From contig JAPFFF010000010.1 in NCBI GenBank assembly GCA_039105265.1, positions 5,332,001-5,396,000 on the forward strand: 64,000 nucleotides of DNA, in the 5' to 3' direction. Source of the DNA: Tritrichomonas musculus (lineage: Eukaryota; Parabasalia; Tritrichomonadida; Tritrichomonadidae). The translations under genes were made by a program, and so were the position numbers. The notes beneath the pieces were generated by a model that saw nothing but the letters and a program-made list of their open reading frames with translations, ran no database searches and was not told the DNA's origin. Shown here piece after piece: positions 10,432 to 20,300 of the stretch; position 1 is the first letter of the stretch, and each line of letters begins with the position of its first letter.

Positions 10432-10805
10432 ATGAATATTGATGATTTTGTTGAAAAAATGAAAAGAATTCAGCAAATTCTTATTGAATTTCTTGAAGAT
10501 GAAATCAATATTGAAGAAAATTATGAAGTTTTTGTTGAAACAGTCACAGAACAAAATATGAATAAGGATATATATCAATTAAAATCTGTTTTTCAGTTAA
10601 TAAATAAGATCGGATGCTTTCTTTTATCAGTGATCTTCGAGTCCTTTCTTTTATCAGTGATCTTTGGATGCTTTCTTTTATCAGTGATCTTCGGGTCCTT
10701 CCCTTTATCAGTGATCTTCGAGTCCTTCCCTTTATCAGTGATCTTCGGGTCCTTCCTTTTATCAGTGATCTTCGGATTCAAGGATTGGCCTACCGTATAT
10801 TACTA
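10432..10805 (+). pseudogene. N-terminal fragment of a DUF3447/ankyrin-family protein running into a minisatellite
   Basis: From the ATG at 10432 the first ~60 residues (IQQILIEFLEDE, then VFQLINKIG) match in order and spacing the start of the ankyrin gene at 22730 (IHKILLEFFKND ... LFLHLISKIS). The frame then enters a 27-bp tandem repeat, giving an artificial 9-residue repeat (LLSVIFGSF-like) that ends soon after. Beyond it, about 10810-10920, is Ser/Gly/Thr-rich code ending in a hydrophobic stretch, perhaps a scrap of a surface-protein gene. This is a composite of broken pieces inside the TA-flanked element, not a working gene. Confidence 0.6.
10612..10775 (+). repeat. 27-bp minisatellite, about six copies
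   Basis: The unit is around CTTTTATCAGTGATCTTCG plus a variable GAGTCCTTC/GATGCTTTC joint, repeated about six times with few changes. It is clearly more GC-rich than the surroundings and open in several frames on both strands, which explains the overlapping spurious frames here. Confidence 0.9.
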
Positions 10806-12007
10806 ACTCGGCTCCTTCTGGCCCATCAGTAATCTAAATTCATTCTGGTTCTTCTAATTCTTTGGTTGATTCTGTATCTTCTAGCTCGACTGGTGCTTCA
10901 TTAGGTTTTTTACTTCTTTAGTTTATCTTAAATAAACGTTCTTCTATCGATAAATAATTCAATTAATTATGAAACATACAATTTTATCTCAAAATAGCAA
11001 ATTTTAATTCACTTATATAAATTATAATTATAAATAATAATATATATTTTAAAGCATATTTTTGTTTATTTTAATAATAGTTCAATATTCATCAATATAA
11101 ATATACAATTGTTTTTTATTCATATTGATATCAAAAAGAACTTTATATCAATAAAATAATAAGATTATTATTATATTTTGATAAAATTATAAATACATCT
11201 AAAAAATATATTTAAATTTATATAAATATTTATGTTTACTAGAATACAGAAATTTATTTTTTATATTTTGTATTAGATGAATACAAATTTTTTGAGAGAT
11301 AAAATCCATCAATTTAAAAAATTGAATTGCATTCAATCGGGGAAACTCCCTTATGACGTTGACACATTGGGTAGTCATCTTTCATAAATCAATCATCAAA
11401 TTCAACAATTGAATATTTCGCTAATTTTCAAAACATATTAATTCATCATTAATACGTTAATAATACATTACCAAAGAATAATTAAAATTACTTATAAATT
11501 GTTAATATTCAACAAAAACGGATAAAATTGATAAAATTCATTAAATTCTATGGTTTATTTTTTGTCATTACATCAAAACAGTTTTATGCATGAAATTAAT
11601 TATATCAATAAATTAGTCATTGACGCTTATTCAGACAAAGATATTAATATATTCATCATTTTTCTGAGAAGTCTTTCCTAAAATTAACATTGCACCTGAC
11701 GTGACATTTTAATAATTTCATTCGATTTTGTAAAAAATTTAGTCATTTACACTCATTTCGACAAAGGCGAAAAATCAGGTTATAAAAAGGTTAAACTAAC
11801 TACCTAACCATAATTCTTTTCAATAATGATTTCATTCAATTTGATCAAGAATAAAGTCGTTACTGTATATTTCGACATGGATATTAATGAATATTTTAAA
11901 TGGGAACAAGGCAATAAGGCACAAAAATAATGGGAAAATTGATGATTTACGTTAATTACAGTTAATATTTTGATGTAAATTAACGAAAAACAGTGAATTT
12001 TTTTTTT
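10806..12007. other. AT-rich stretch spanning the outer element's right end
   Basis: No supported gene. Between about 11617 and 11880 there are three degenerate copies of a motif like GTCATTGACGCTTATTCAGACAAAGATAT (read in parts), suggesting an old tandem or coding repeat. The rest is A/T filler. Confidence 0.35.
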
Positions 12008-14572
12008 GGTAGTCCAGGTAACCCGGGTTACCACTTTAGTTTTTAAAAAAGTGAACAACGAACATTTGAACAACAGATTTGATCAAAAATGCATGATTTG
12101 TCTTTAATGAACGTGAGTTTTTGAGTGTTTTTGACAAAAATAAACGAAAAATTATGTATTTTTAGTAGAATCCATGAAATCATCATAATCATCAGTCAAA
12201 TCACTGTTTATTGTTTGTTTATATAAACTCTTACATTCATCTTTCAGGATATAACACCATTTTTGATTACCTTTAGGACCTTTCTTTTTACGATCACACT
12301 TATCCTTCAATTGAAGCTGAAAGTTTTTGTCCTTCATATCTGATGGTTTATACATCAAAGCATCTGAACAAATCATTCCTTTAACTAAATCATCATAATG
12401 ATCGCAAATAAATTGATCGATAGGTGATTTAGAAGCATTAATGATATCTTGTTTGGCTTCAGTCATTGGTATATCACGAATGTTGAATGAAGATAGATCG
12501 TAATTCATGAAGAATGTTAATAAATTATCATAAAAATCTTTAGTGCATGAATTCATCAACGATTTAAAATAAAATAATTGAATTGAACTACATAACGACG
12601 ATCTCCTGCTTCAATCTTAACTGGAAATGCGTTGTTTGTACAGAATATAAAATTAGCAACGTTCTCAGCTGTATGTCTTGGTTGAAACTTTTCATTAATC
12701 CTTATCGTATTATCCGTAATTTTTGATTTTAGTGAATTGAAGTTTACCATACGATCTTCTCCATTGTTCTTCATTTCGTTAAGAACTAATAACATCTTAT
12801 TCTCAACGATTGAGTTGAAATTACCTGTCAATTCTTCTATTTCATTAATGTTTCGTTCTGAATAACCAGCTAATAACTCACATAAAATGTCAGTAAATCT
12901 GTTTTTACCGACGCCTTGAAGACCTTTTAACACTAATGCTGTTTCATTCTTGATACCAGGATTTTGAACTATTGATGCAATCCAACCAATTACATAACTA
13001 AACGCTTCATTATCATTATTACAGATGATTTCTCTAATGAAATTAATGAACTGTTCAATAATACCGTAATTGATTTTATTCAATACATTGTACTTATAAC
13101 CATGAAAAATTGATAAAACATCTTTGTCAGATGAATTGAAAGCAACACCTTTAACTGTTAATGAAGTTAATTTAGTTAATAACACGTCATATGCCGTGAT
13201 GGTTTTCTTACCATCATTCCCTAATTTAATCATTTTTAATGACTCTTTCATCGATGTGTTATTGACAAACACTAATGACCAAGTTTTTGAATGAATATCA
13301 TATTCCTTTTGTATAAACATTTTTGTACCTGAATCAATGAAACGAATAACTTTACTTAAATCTTCAATAATTTCTGATGAATGTTTATATAAGTTCCTTT
13401 CAACCTTTCGTCTAATGTCAGTCATTGAGAAATTGTCATTAAGGTTTATATTAAATCTTTTAACAGCATGACTCATTAAAGGTTTAACATATTCATCATA
13501 GTACTCTGTTTGATATAGTTTTAGTATCTTTGCCAAAACGAATGGTGATGTTGATAAATGTGAAAATCTTGAACGTTTATTATCAAAATTGTTTCTAGCA
13601 TTATCTGTTAATTTACAGAACTGATAAGCGTTATTATAAGCTTCATCAATAAATTTCTTTGGTAATGAATTAATTGCTTGAAACAAAGTGAATAAAGTAA
13701 CTTCTTTACTTAATGGGATGTTACCGCCATCATTATGAACTTCAAAATCAGCGATACCATCGATTAATGCTTGAACTAATTCATCACTGAGAACAACATC
13801 TTGATTCTCTTTAATAATGTTATTAATCTCTTCAGTTTGTTGAACCTTAATGGTTATGTCAAGATCATTTAATATATTTGATAATGAACGAGTTATTTTT
13901 GAATCATAACCACCTCTAACAAACTCATACGCACAAATCTTTTCACGAGCGTTTTTTCTCACTCGTGAGTCAGCCATAACGATTAATGAACGTTTTGATT
14001 CGTCGATGGATGTCATTAAATCAATGTCATAATCCGAACAAGAATAACATTTAATCATTCTGTTTGACGTTGGTTCAAAAAATTCTGTATTACAATAAAT
14101 GTGTAAACCACCTGAACCAGTTTTGACTATTACATCTTCGTCAGATAACTTACTTAATATCTGTTTCCTAACTTGATCCTTTAATTCATCATTACATGAT
14201 TTGTTTATATCAACATCAATGATACATAAATTTTGAATTTTATTTAGTAATAAAGCCTTGCCAGTAATTCTACCTTTACCGCCATCATGTTTGAGGTAAT
14301 TTAATAAATCAACTGTGTTCGAACCAATACGTTCATTAAGTGATTTCGTTTCTGAATTAACTAACGAATCTGCTAATGAATCAATAAATTCATCATTTCG
14401 TTCAATGTTCAATGTTGTCATTTTTATATACTTTGATTGAAAATAAAAATTTAAAATTATTTTTAAAACTAGATTAGTTTTTATTTTTGGATTTATGTCA
14501 ATTCTGTTGTTCAAATGTCCGTTGTTCACTAATTTTAAAACTAAAGTAGTAACCCGGGTTACCTGGACTACC
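12008..14572 (-). mobile_element. Broken virus/plasmid-type replication element bounded by inverted repeats
   Basis: A 70-base inverted repeat (12008-12077 and 14503-14572) encloses a single primase-helicase gene. Each arm begins GGTAGTCCAGGTAACCCGGG; the left arm has the perfect 16-base palindrome GGTAACCCGGGTTACC, and the right arm has one base changed. The family is uncertain. The primase-SF3 helicase module is known from phages, virophages, polinton-like viruses and plasmids. No capsid, integrase or family-B polymerase gene is seen here. The element appears broken, about one break in the main gene. The age looks moderate: the arms differ at several positions. Confidence 0.6.
12152..14420 (-). 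pseudogene. Primase-polymerase / SF3 helicase gene region (DUF5906-like), broken
   Basis: The N-terminal part resembles a bifunctional primase-polymerase: IIDVDIN carries the acidic metal-binding pair, and TGSGGLHIY matches the G-G-x-H block of archaeo-eukaryotic primases. The C-terminal part is a superfamily-3 helicase: Walker A GLQGVGKNRF, Walker B MLLVLNEM, motif C FIFCTNN and the GDRRYVV arginine block, followed by a typical C-terminal extension. This is replication machinery for a small genome. The likely start is the ATG at 14418-14420 (MTTLNIERN); an open stretch further upstream only reads through the inverted repeat. The gene is not intact, with about one break. Confidence 0.75.
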
Positions 14573-14623
14573 AACGCTAAATCAAAAATATTAATGTTTT
14601 CAGTCATTTTTGATCATTTAAAA

Positions 14624-14956
14624 TTATTTTTTTACAAAACTTTTAATCAAATCACTTTCATCATCACTTAATTTATTCTTAACACTTACATAATTGTACT
14701 TTACAAATGTCATTTTACCATTTCGCTTCACAAAATGATAACCGTTATATTTTACATTTTTGTTTAACTCTTTTGTATCTAATTGATTACTAATTTCATT
14801 ATTTCTCATTAACTTTCTCATTAATTTGAGCTCATCACGATTCACTAATTCTTTAATAATTTTCATCATGGATCTTTGATCCGGAATTATATTCCTTAAG
14901 TCTACATCATTTATTTTATCATTCATAGAAGTTATACTTTCATTAATATTTGTCAT
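14624..14956 (-). CDS. Hypothetical small charged protein next to the replication element
   Basis: A 110-residue Asn/Lys-rich frame, ATG to stop, on the same strand as the primase-helicase and just outside its inverted repeat. No domain recognised. The middle (NGYHFVKRNGKMTFVKYNY) looks like a beta-rich segment, and the flanks are helical and charged. Its place suggests it belongs to the same or a neighbouring element. It may be a replication accessory or simply a remnant. Confidence 0.45.
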   Translation of the reverse strand: MTNINESITSMNDKINDVDLRNIIPDQRSMMKIIKELVNRDELKLMRKLMRNNEISNQLDTKELNKNVKYNGYHFVKRNGKMTFVKYNYVSVKNKLSDDESDLIKSFVKK

Positions 14957-15179
14957 TAATATTTCATTAACATTAAAAATTAAAATATATCAAAAATAAT
15001 AACATAAATTATTTTACATCAATTTATATATAATATTCAGAAATATCTGAAAAAAGTTGAAAAACTTAATAAATATAAAATTTGACAAAATTTGATAATA
15101 TCTGATAATAGCTGAAAAAAATGAAACTTTGAAAAAGTTTGAGCTTTTGGTGAAGTATTCAAATTATCAGAAATGTCTG

Positions 15180-15450
15180 AAATAATATATTTAATTATTT
15201 TTGGAGAACGTTTATTTAAAAATTTTATAATTTGTGAGAGTATTCAATTAATGCATTTTTGCAAATAACGGATTTTAAAAAATTTTTATAAAAATTTCAA
15301 AAATAATAACCGTAAAATCATATTCAATTAATGCATTTTTTCATTCAATTTTGCATTTCTTGCATTTTTACATTTTTGCTACTAACGAATTTTATGAATT
15401 GAATGACTTCTCAATTAATGCATTTTTGCATTTTTGCTACTAACGAATTT
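15180..15450 (+). repeat. Iteron-like repeat block, copy 1
   Basis: A block of about 250 bases built on the motif TTCAATTAATGCATTTTTGC and TTTTTGCTACTAACG, repeated several times. It is matched closely and in order by the block at 16590-16885. Together they form a direct repeat flanking the 15415-16367 gene region, whose 3' end runs into this copy. Confidence 0.8.
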
Positions 15451-16367
15451 TACGAATTTAGGATAACCCAAAGATGGTGGTAATGTTTCTGTCGGATCAA
15501 TAAGGTTAAAATCATATAAAGATGTGTCGTACTTTTTACTTACTATTGATTCTTTAATTGGATCTAACATGAAATCAATAAAAAATGGATCTAAAGCATT
15601 ATTATTTCTTGATGAATAAATGATTTCTTTAAAGCTTTCATTTTCATAATAACCATCCATTTGAATATCTTTATTCTCACTACCATAATAAATACTGTTA
15701 TCAGTGCTTTGATCAAACCAAAAACCTAATTCATACTTCATTATTAATTCTTCAGCAGGATATTTATTTATTGTATGGATCATTTCGGCACGTTTTTGTT
15801 TCATTCTTTTATTATAATCTTCATCAGTTTCACCATCCTTTTTATCTTCTGAATAATTTCGTGCAACAAGTTTAAGAAAATTTTTGAAATCAGTTTGATT
15901 TTTTAAGCAACGGCTCAGGTCTTGATAAATCTCTCTTAAATCAGATGTTACATGAAGCCATGAATTAATATTAAACGGAAAAGCTATTACATCTTTTTGA
16001 TCCATTTTATTAACTATTTCATCTATTCTATCATCACTTATTTTTAGATCAATGAAGTCTAACAACGGAATATTATAATCATCAGGATATAATTCTTTAG
16101 CCTTTTCATGAAATTTTTCCTGATAATAATTGAATACCTTAAATGTCTTCGTTTATTTAAAGTCCATATTGATCTAACGCCTATAATCATTTCTCCGGTA
16201 TTACTGGTTTTCCATTCTGGAGGATATTCAAAATAATAACGGTTAAATTTAGTTCCGTCTCTCATTAATTCATAGCCATTAATATTTTTGAATTTAACGG
16301 CGTCATCTAAAAAATACACAGTTTCAATTGGTATTGGAGTTTGTTGAAATGTTTCACTTCTTGCCAT
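15415..16367 (-). pseudogene. Unidentified gene region of the element, broken and 3'-truncated
   Basis: Two overlapping reading segments on the minus strand look like parts of one coding region, with about one break. The start (MARSETFQQTPIPIETVYFL) and a block with EYPPEW and VRSIW look well formed, and further on there is AFPFNINSWLHV, so it was once a real protein. I do not recognise the family. A structural or accessory role in the mobile element is only a guess. The end is taken over by the repeat block at 15180-15450, so the natural C-terminus is probably lost. Confidence 0.5.
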
Positions 16368-16589
16368 TTATTACATTATAAAATTTTTAAATGATATATT
16401 ATTTTAACAATATAACAGAAATTATTAATTTTATAATATTTATTTTTGAAAGATTTAATAAATTATTTATTTTGAGACATGTGATATAAAAATAAATGAT
16501 AAATTAATTAATTTTATTTAACATGATTTAATTATCTAAAAAACATCAAGTAGACGCCCCCCTTAATTAATTAATTTTATAATTTGTGG

Positions 16590-16885
16590 TGAACGTTTAT
16601 TTATAAAAATTTTTTCGTTTTATGTGAAAGCATTCAATTAATGCATTTTTGCTACTAACGGATTTTTAAAAATTTTATAATTTGTGAGAGTATTCAATTA
16701 ATGCATTTTTGCAAATAACGAATTTTAAAAAATTTTTATAAAAATTTTTGCAAATAATAACCGTTAAATAATATTCAATTAATGCATTTTTTCATTCAAT
16801 TTTGCATTTCTTGCATTTTTGCATTTTTGCTACTAACGGATTTTATGATTTGAATGACTTCTCAATTAATGCATTTTTGCATTTT
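16590..16885 (+). repeat. Iteron-like repeat block, copy 2
   Basis: Direct-repeat partner of the block at 15180-15450, with the same order of motifs (TTCAATTAATGCATTTTTGC, AAATAACGAATTTTAAAAAA, TTTTTGCTACTAACGG, GAATGACTTCTCAATTAATG). A few substitutions and small length differences separate the copies. Confidence 0.8.
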
Positions 16886-17026
16886 TCGTAAATATTTTTC
16901 AATTTTGAAAATTCGATTTTTCAGAAACAAGGTTTTATAAGCATTCAAAAAAAAGTTTTCCCTAAAAAATGTGGAGTCGGGTCGAGTCAGGTCAGGACGT
17001 CAGGACGAGCCCATATAAAAATTAGA

Positions 17027-17110
17027 TCAGAAATTTTAAATTTTTTTTTTTAGTTTTTCTACAGGGCGTAAATTTTAGCAGGAAAAAATTAGATCAGAAA
17101 TTTTAAAATT
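17027..17110 (+). repeat. Short direct repeat AAAATTAGATCAGAAATTTT
   Basis: Two copies of this 20-base word, near 17027 and 17087, follow the GC-rich tract of GTCAGG/GTCGAG words. No coding sense; the function is unknown. Confidence 0.6.
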
Positions 17111-17357
17111 TATTTTTTTAATTTAGCGCAGGAATTAATTTTTTTATGCGTGAAAAAATTTATGTATGAGGTCATGATTAATTGACATTGAGTATTCATG
17201 TAAAAAGTTGTGTTTTCATTTATGAGTCGTTGGCGTTCTGATTTTTGAATTAAGGGGGGCTAACTTGTTAGCACCCCTTAATATAACTACTACGAAAAAA
17301 AAAAAAGAAAAGAAAAAAAGAAAAAAAAAAAAAAAAAGATATTTTGTTTTTAGTAAA

Positions 17358-20300
17358 TTACTCATGATGTGCATTATTTATTAATGCTTTGATTTCTTCT
17401 TTGTCTGTTAATTCAATTGGGGTTTTCTATTTAAATGTAAAAATAATCATGAGAAAAGTCAATCCAATTTTATAAATCATTTAATAAGAATTTCATCTTT
17501 TTCATTTACATCTATGTCCTTATTAGCTAAAAGAAGAGTGATGATATCAACATTTTCTTTCTTCACAGCAATATGTAAAGCTGTTTTATGAAAATCATTA
17601 AGAAGAAATTTCATTCAGGAAAAAAACTTCAAATTTCATTTAAGAAAAAAACTTGAAACTTTATTCTTAAAAAGGAAATAAAACAGTATTAAAATGCTTT
17701 GATTTTGAATTTCATTCAAAAAAAAATATTTGATTCAATTTCATTAAATGAGTTATTTCAAAATTTCATTCAAAAAATTGAATGTTTTGAATTGCATTCA
17801 AATATTTCATTGAAATGAAATGAAAAATTTAAATGATTTGGAATTGTATGACCAAAAGATATTTTGAAATTGGATGAGAAACCATCAAATTGAAATGTTG
17901 TTCAAAAAAAAGATTGATTTTGAATTTTATTTTTAATATGAGATTTGAAATTGGATAAAAAATGAAATAGATTTCAAACTATATAAAAAAACCTAGCTTT
18001 TAAACATAATGAAAAACGATTATTTTGTTTAATTTCATTAAAATGAATTTAATTTTAATTGCATAAAAATGTTTTTTTATTTTGAATTTTATTCAAAATT
18101 GTATGATTTTGAATGCAATATAATGATTTAAGTATGAATTTCATAAGAAACAAAATATATTTTAAAGATCCCATTTATAAAGAAGATTTTTTAAAACTTG
18201 ATAAAAATGATTGAGTTTGGAATTACATTAAAACATTCATTTTATAAAACTTTATAAATTGCAATCAATTTGAAATTTTGTTTAAAAAAAATATTGATGA
18301 TGGAATGGAATATAAATGTTTGATTTGAAATTGAATAAAAAAAATTGTTTTTTTCAAATGTGATGAATATTGTTTAATTGAAATTGAATAAAATTTTTTT
18401 TTTAATTTCATGTAAAAGATTGATTGAAATAGAATTAAAATATGATTATTTAAAATGTATTTGATATTAACATCAATATCCTTATTTGATAATAAAAGCT
18501 GAACAATTTCTTTGTTTTCCTTTTCAACAGCAATTGTTAATGGGGTCATTTCATTAAAAAAAATATTTATCAAATTTGATAAATATAAAAAAAATATTTG
18601 AAATTTCATTCAAATAAAATGAATTGAAATTGAATTAAAAAAAAAAAAATGGTTTTAAATTTGATTAAATGATTGCTGCTGTAATTATATTAAAATATCA
18701 ATATATGAAATTTCATAAAAATGATTTTATTTGAATGTCATTTAAAAGAGCAAATGATTTGAAATGAAATAAAAAATATAGAAAAAGTGGAATTGAATGA
18801 AAACAATTGAATTTTTGAATTAAATGAAAATTAAAGCATTTTAAATTTCATTCAAAATTATTATTTTGTAATTTCATTAAAACAATAAAATGGAGAATTT
18901 TATTTGAATATTTGCTTTTGAATTTTATTAAAATGATTGAAATTGAAATGAAATTAAATGATTGTGTTGTAATGTGATTAAAATTAGTTTTATGAAACGA
19001 AATAACAATAATTGAACCATAATTTCATCAGAATAATTTGTTTTAAATGTTATAAATGTGTGATTTTGAAAATTGATGAAATGTTAACATCAATGTCTTT
19101 ATTTGATAATAAAAGCTTTACAATTTCGATGTTTTCTTTTTCTACTGCAACATGCAATGCAGTTTTGTTAAAAAAATAAACTCAAATTTCATTAAAATAG
19201 TTTAAATTACAACTTCATCAAAATGAATGGATTTTAATTTTATTCAACAAAATAAATGATTTAAATGTTATTCAAAAACAAAGTCGTAAATTTCATTAAA
19301 ATATTGGTTTTCTAATTTCATATAAAGAATTGATTTGAAATGACATGAAATTGTTATATTTGGAATTAGATGAAAAATATTATTTAAATCATATGAAAAA
19401 AGTTTTGATGCAAATTTTATTTAAAATAATAGCATGGAATATAATTCACAAAAATTATTTTGAATGTAATAAGAAAATATTATGGATAAATTTTATTAAT
19501 AAATTAAAATGTAAATTTCATGAGGAAAAAAATTGATTTAGAATTTTATAAAAAAATATTTGATTTAGAATTGAATCAAAAAATTAAATGTGAAATGAAG
19601 TGAAATGATTGAATTTGAAACGAAATAAAAAAAAATTGGTTATGAATTTTGTTAAAGAAATATGATTCAAAATGATGTAAATAAATCAATTATGAAACGA
19701 AATTAAAATATAATGATTGAAATTCCATGAAAACAGATGAAATTAAAACGATATTAAAATTTTTGTTTAAAAATATCATCAAAGTATTCAATTTAAAATT
19801 CTATAAAAATATTCAAATAATGAAACATTATTAGGAAAGTAATATTATGAAATTCTATTAGAAAATTATAGCATTAAATTTTGTTTAAAGAAATTGATTT
19901 TGAATGTCATTGAAATTGAAATTTTGAATGAAATTAAATATATGTATTTTAAATGTAATAAAATATTTTTATTTGGAATGAAATAAAAAAATTGACATGC
20001 AAACTGATTGGATATTTACATCAATATCTGGATTTGCTAATAAAAGTTTAATGATTTCAATGTTTTCTTTTTCAACAGCAATATGCAATGGAGTTTTATT
20101 GATATAAAAAAATTAAATTTCATGACAAAATTGAGATTTTGAATTATATTTAAACAAAATATCTTGAATAGTATTTAAATAGAAAAAGCATAAATTTCAT
20201 TCAAAAATTTTTGATTTGTGATTCTATAAAAAATTGAAATTTTGAAATTTCATATAATTTTTTTATTTGAAATCAAATGAAAATATCATATTTGAAATTA

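Larger units (their letters stand above)
7977..11371. mobile_element. TA-flanked terminal-inverted-repeat element, outer
   Basis: The two ends are a 41-base inverted repeat that reads identically on both sides: 7977-8017 begins CCCAATGTGTCAACGTCATA, and 11331-11371 is its reverse complement. Both ends are flanked by TA (7975-7976 and 11372-11373), as expected of Tc1/mariner/pogo-type insertion. No transposase frame survives inside, so it is non-autonomous or decayed. It carries a second, similar element and a fragment of an ankyrin-family gene. The perfect termini suggest recent movement or conversion. Confidence 0.75.
16556..17281. repeat. TTAAGGGG inverted-repeat pair with terminal hairpin
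   Basis: GCCCCCCTTAATT at 16556-16568 is complementary to AATTAAGGGGGGC ending at 17260. The right arm is also half of a hairpin at 17250-17281: a 14-base stem starting TTAAGGGG, loop CTTG, with one mismatch. G/C runs of this length are rare in this window. They could mark the ends of a 0.7-kb insertion or a structured terminus. Between them lie the second iteron block and an unusual GC-rich tract (16975-17020). Confidence 0.6.

Noticed and set aside
10593-10832. Short frames across the 27-bp repeat on both strands
   Set aside because: Products of a repeat whose length is a multiple of three and lacks stops.
12008-17281. Polinton/Maverick
   Set aside because: No family-B polymerase, retroviral-type integrase, packaging ATPase or protease code seen; only a primase-helicase and unknown genes.
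18265-18609. A free-standing 114-residue protein around one ankyrin unit
   Set aside because: Only the 34-codon middle is ankyrin; the ends are spacer read through by chance. The same holds for the frame at 20404-20619.
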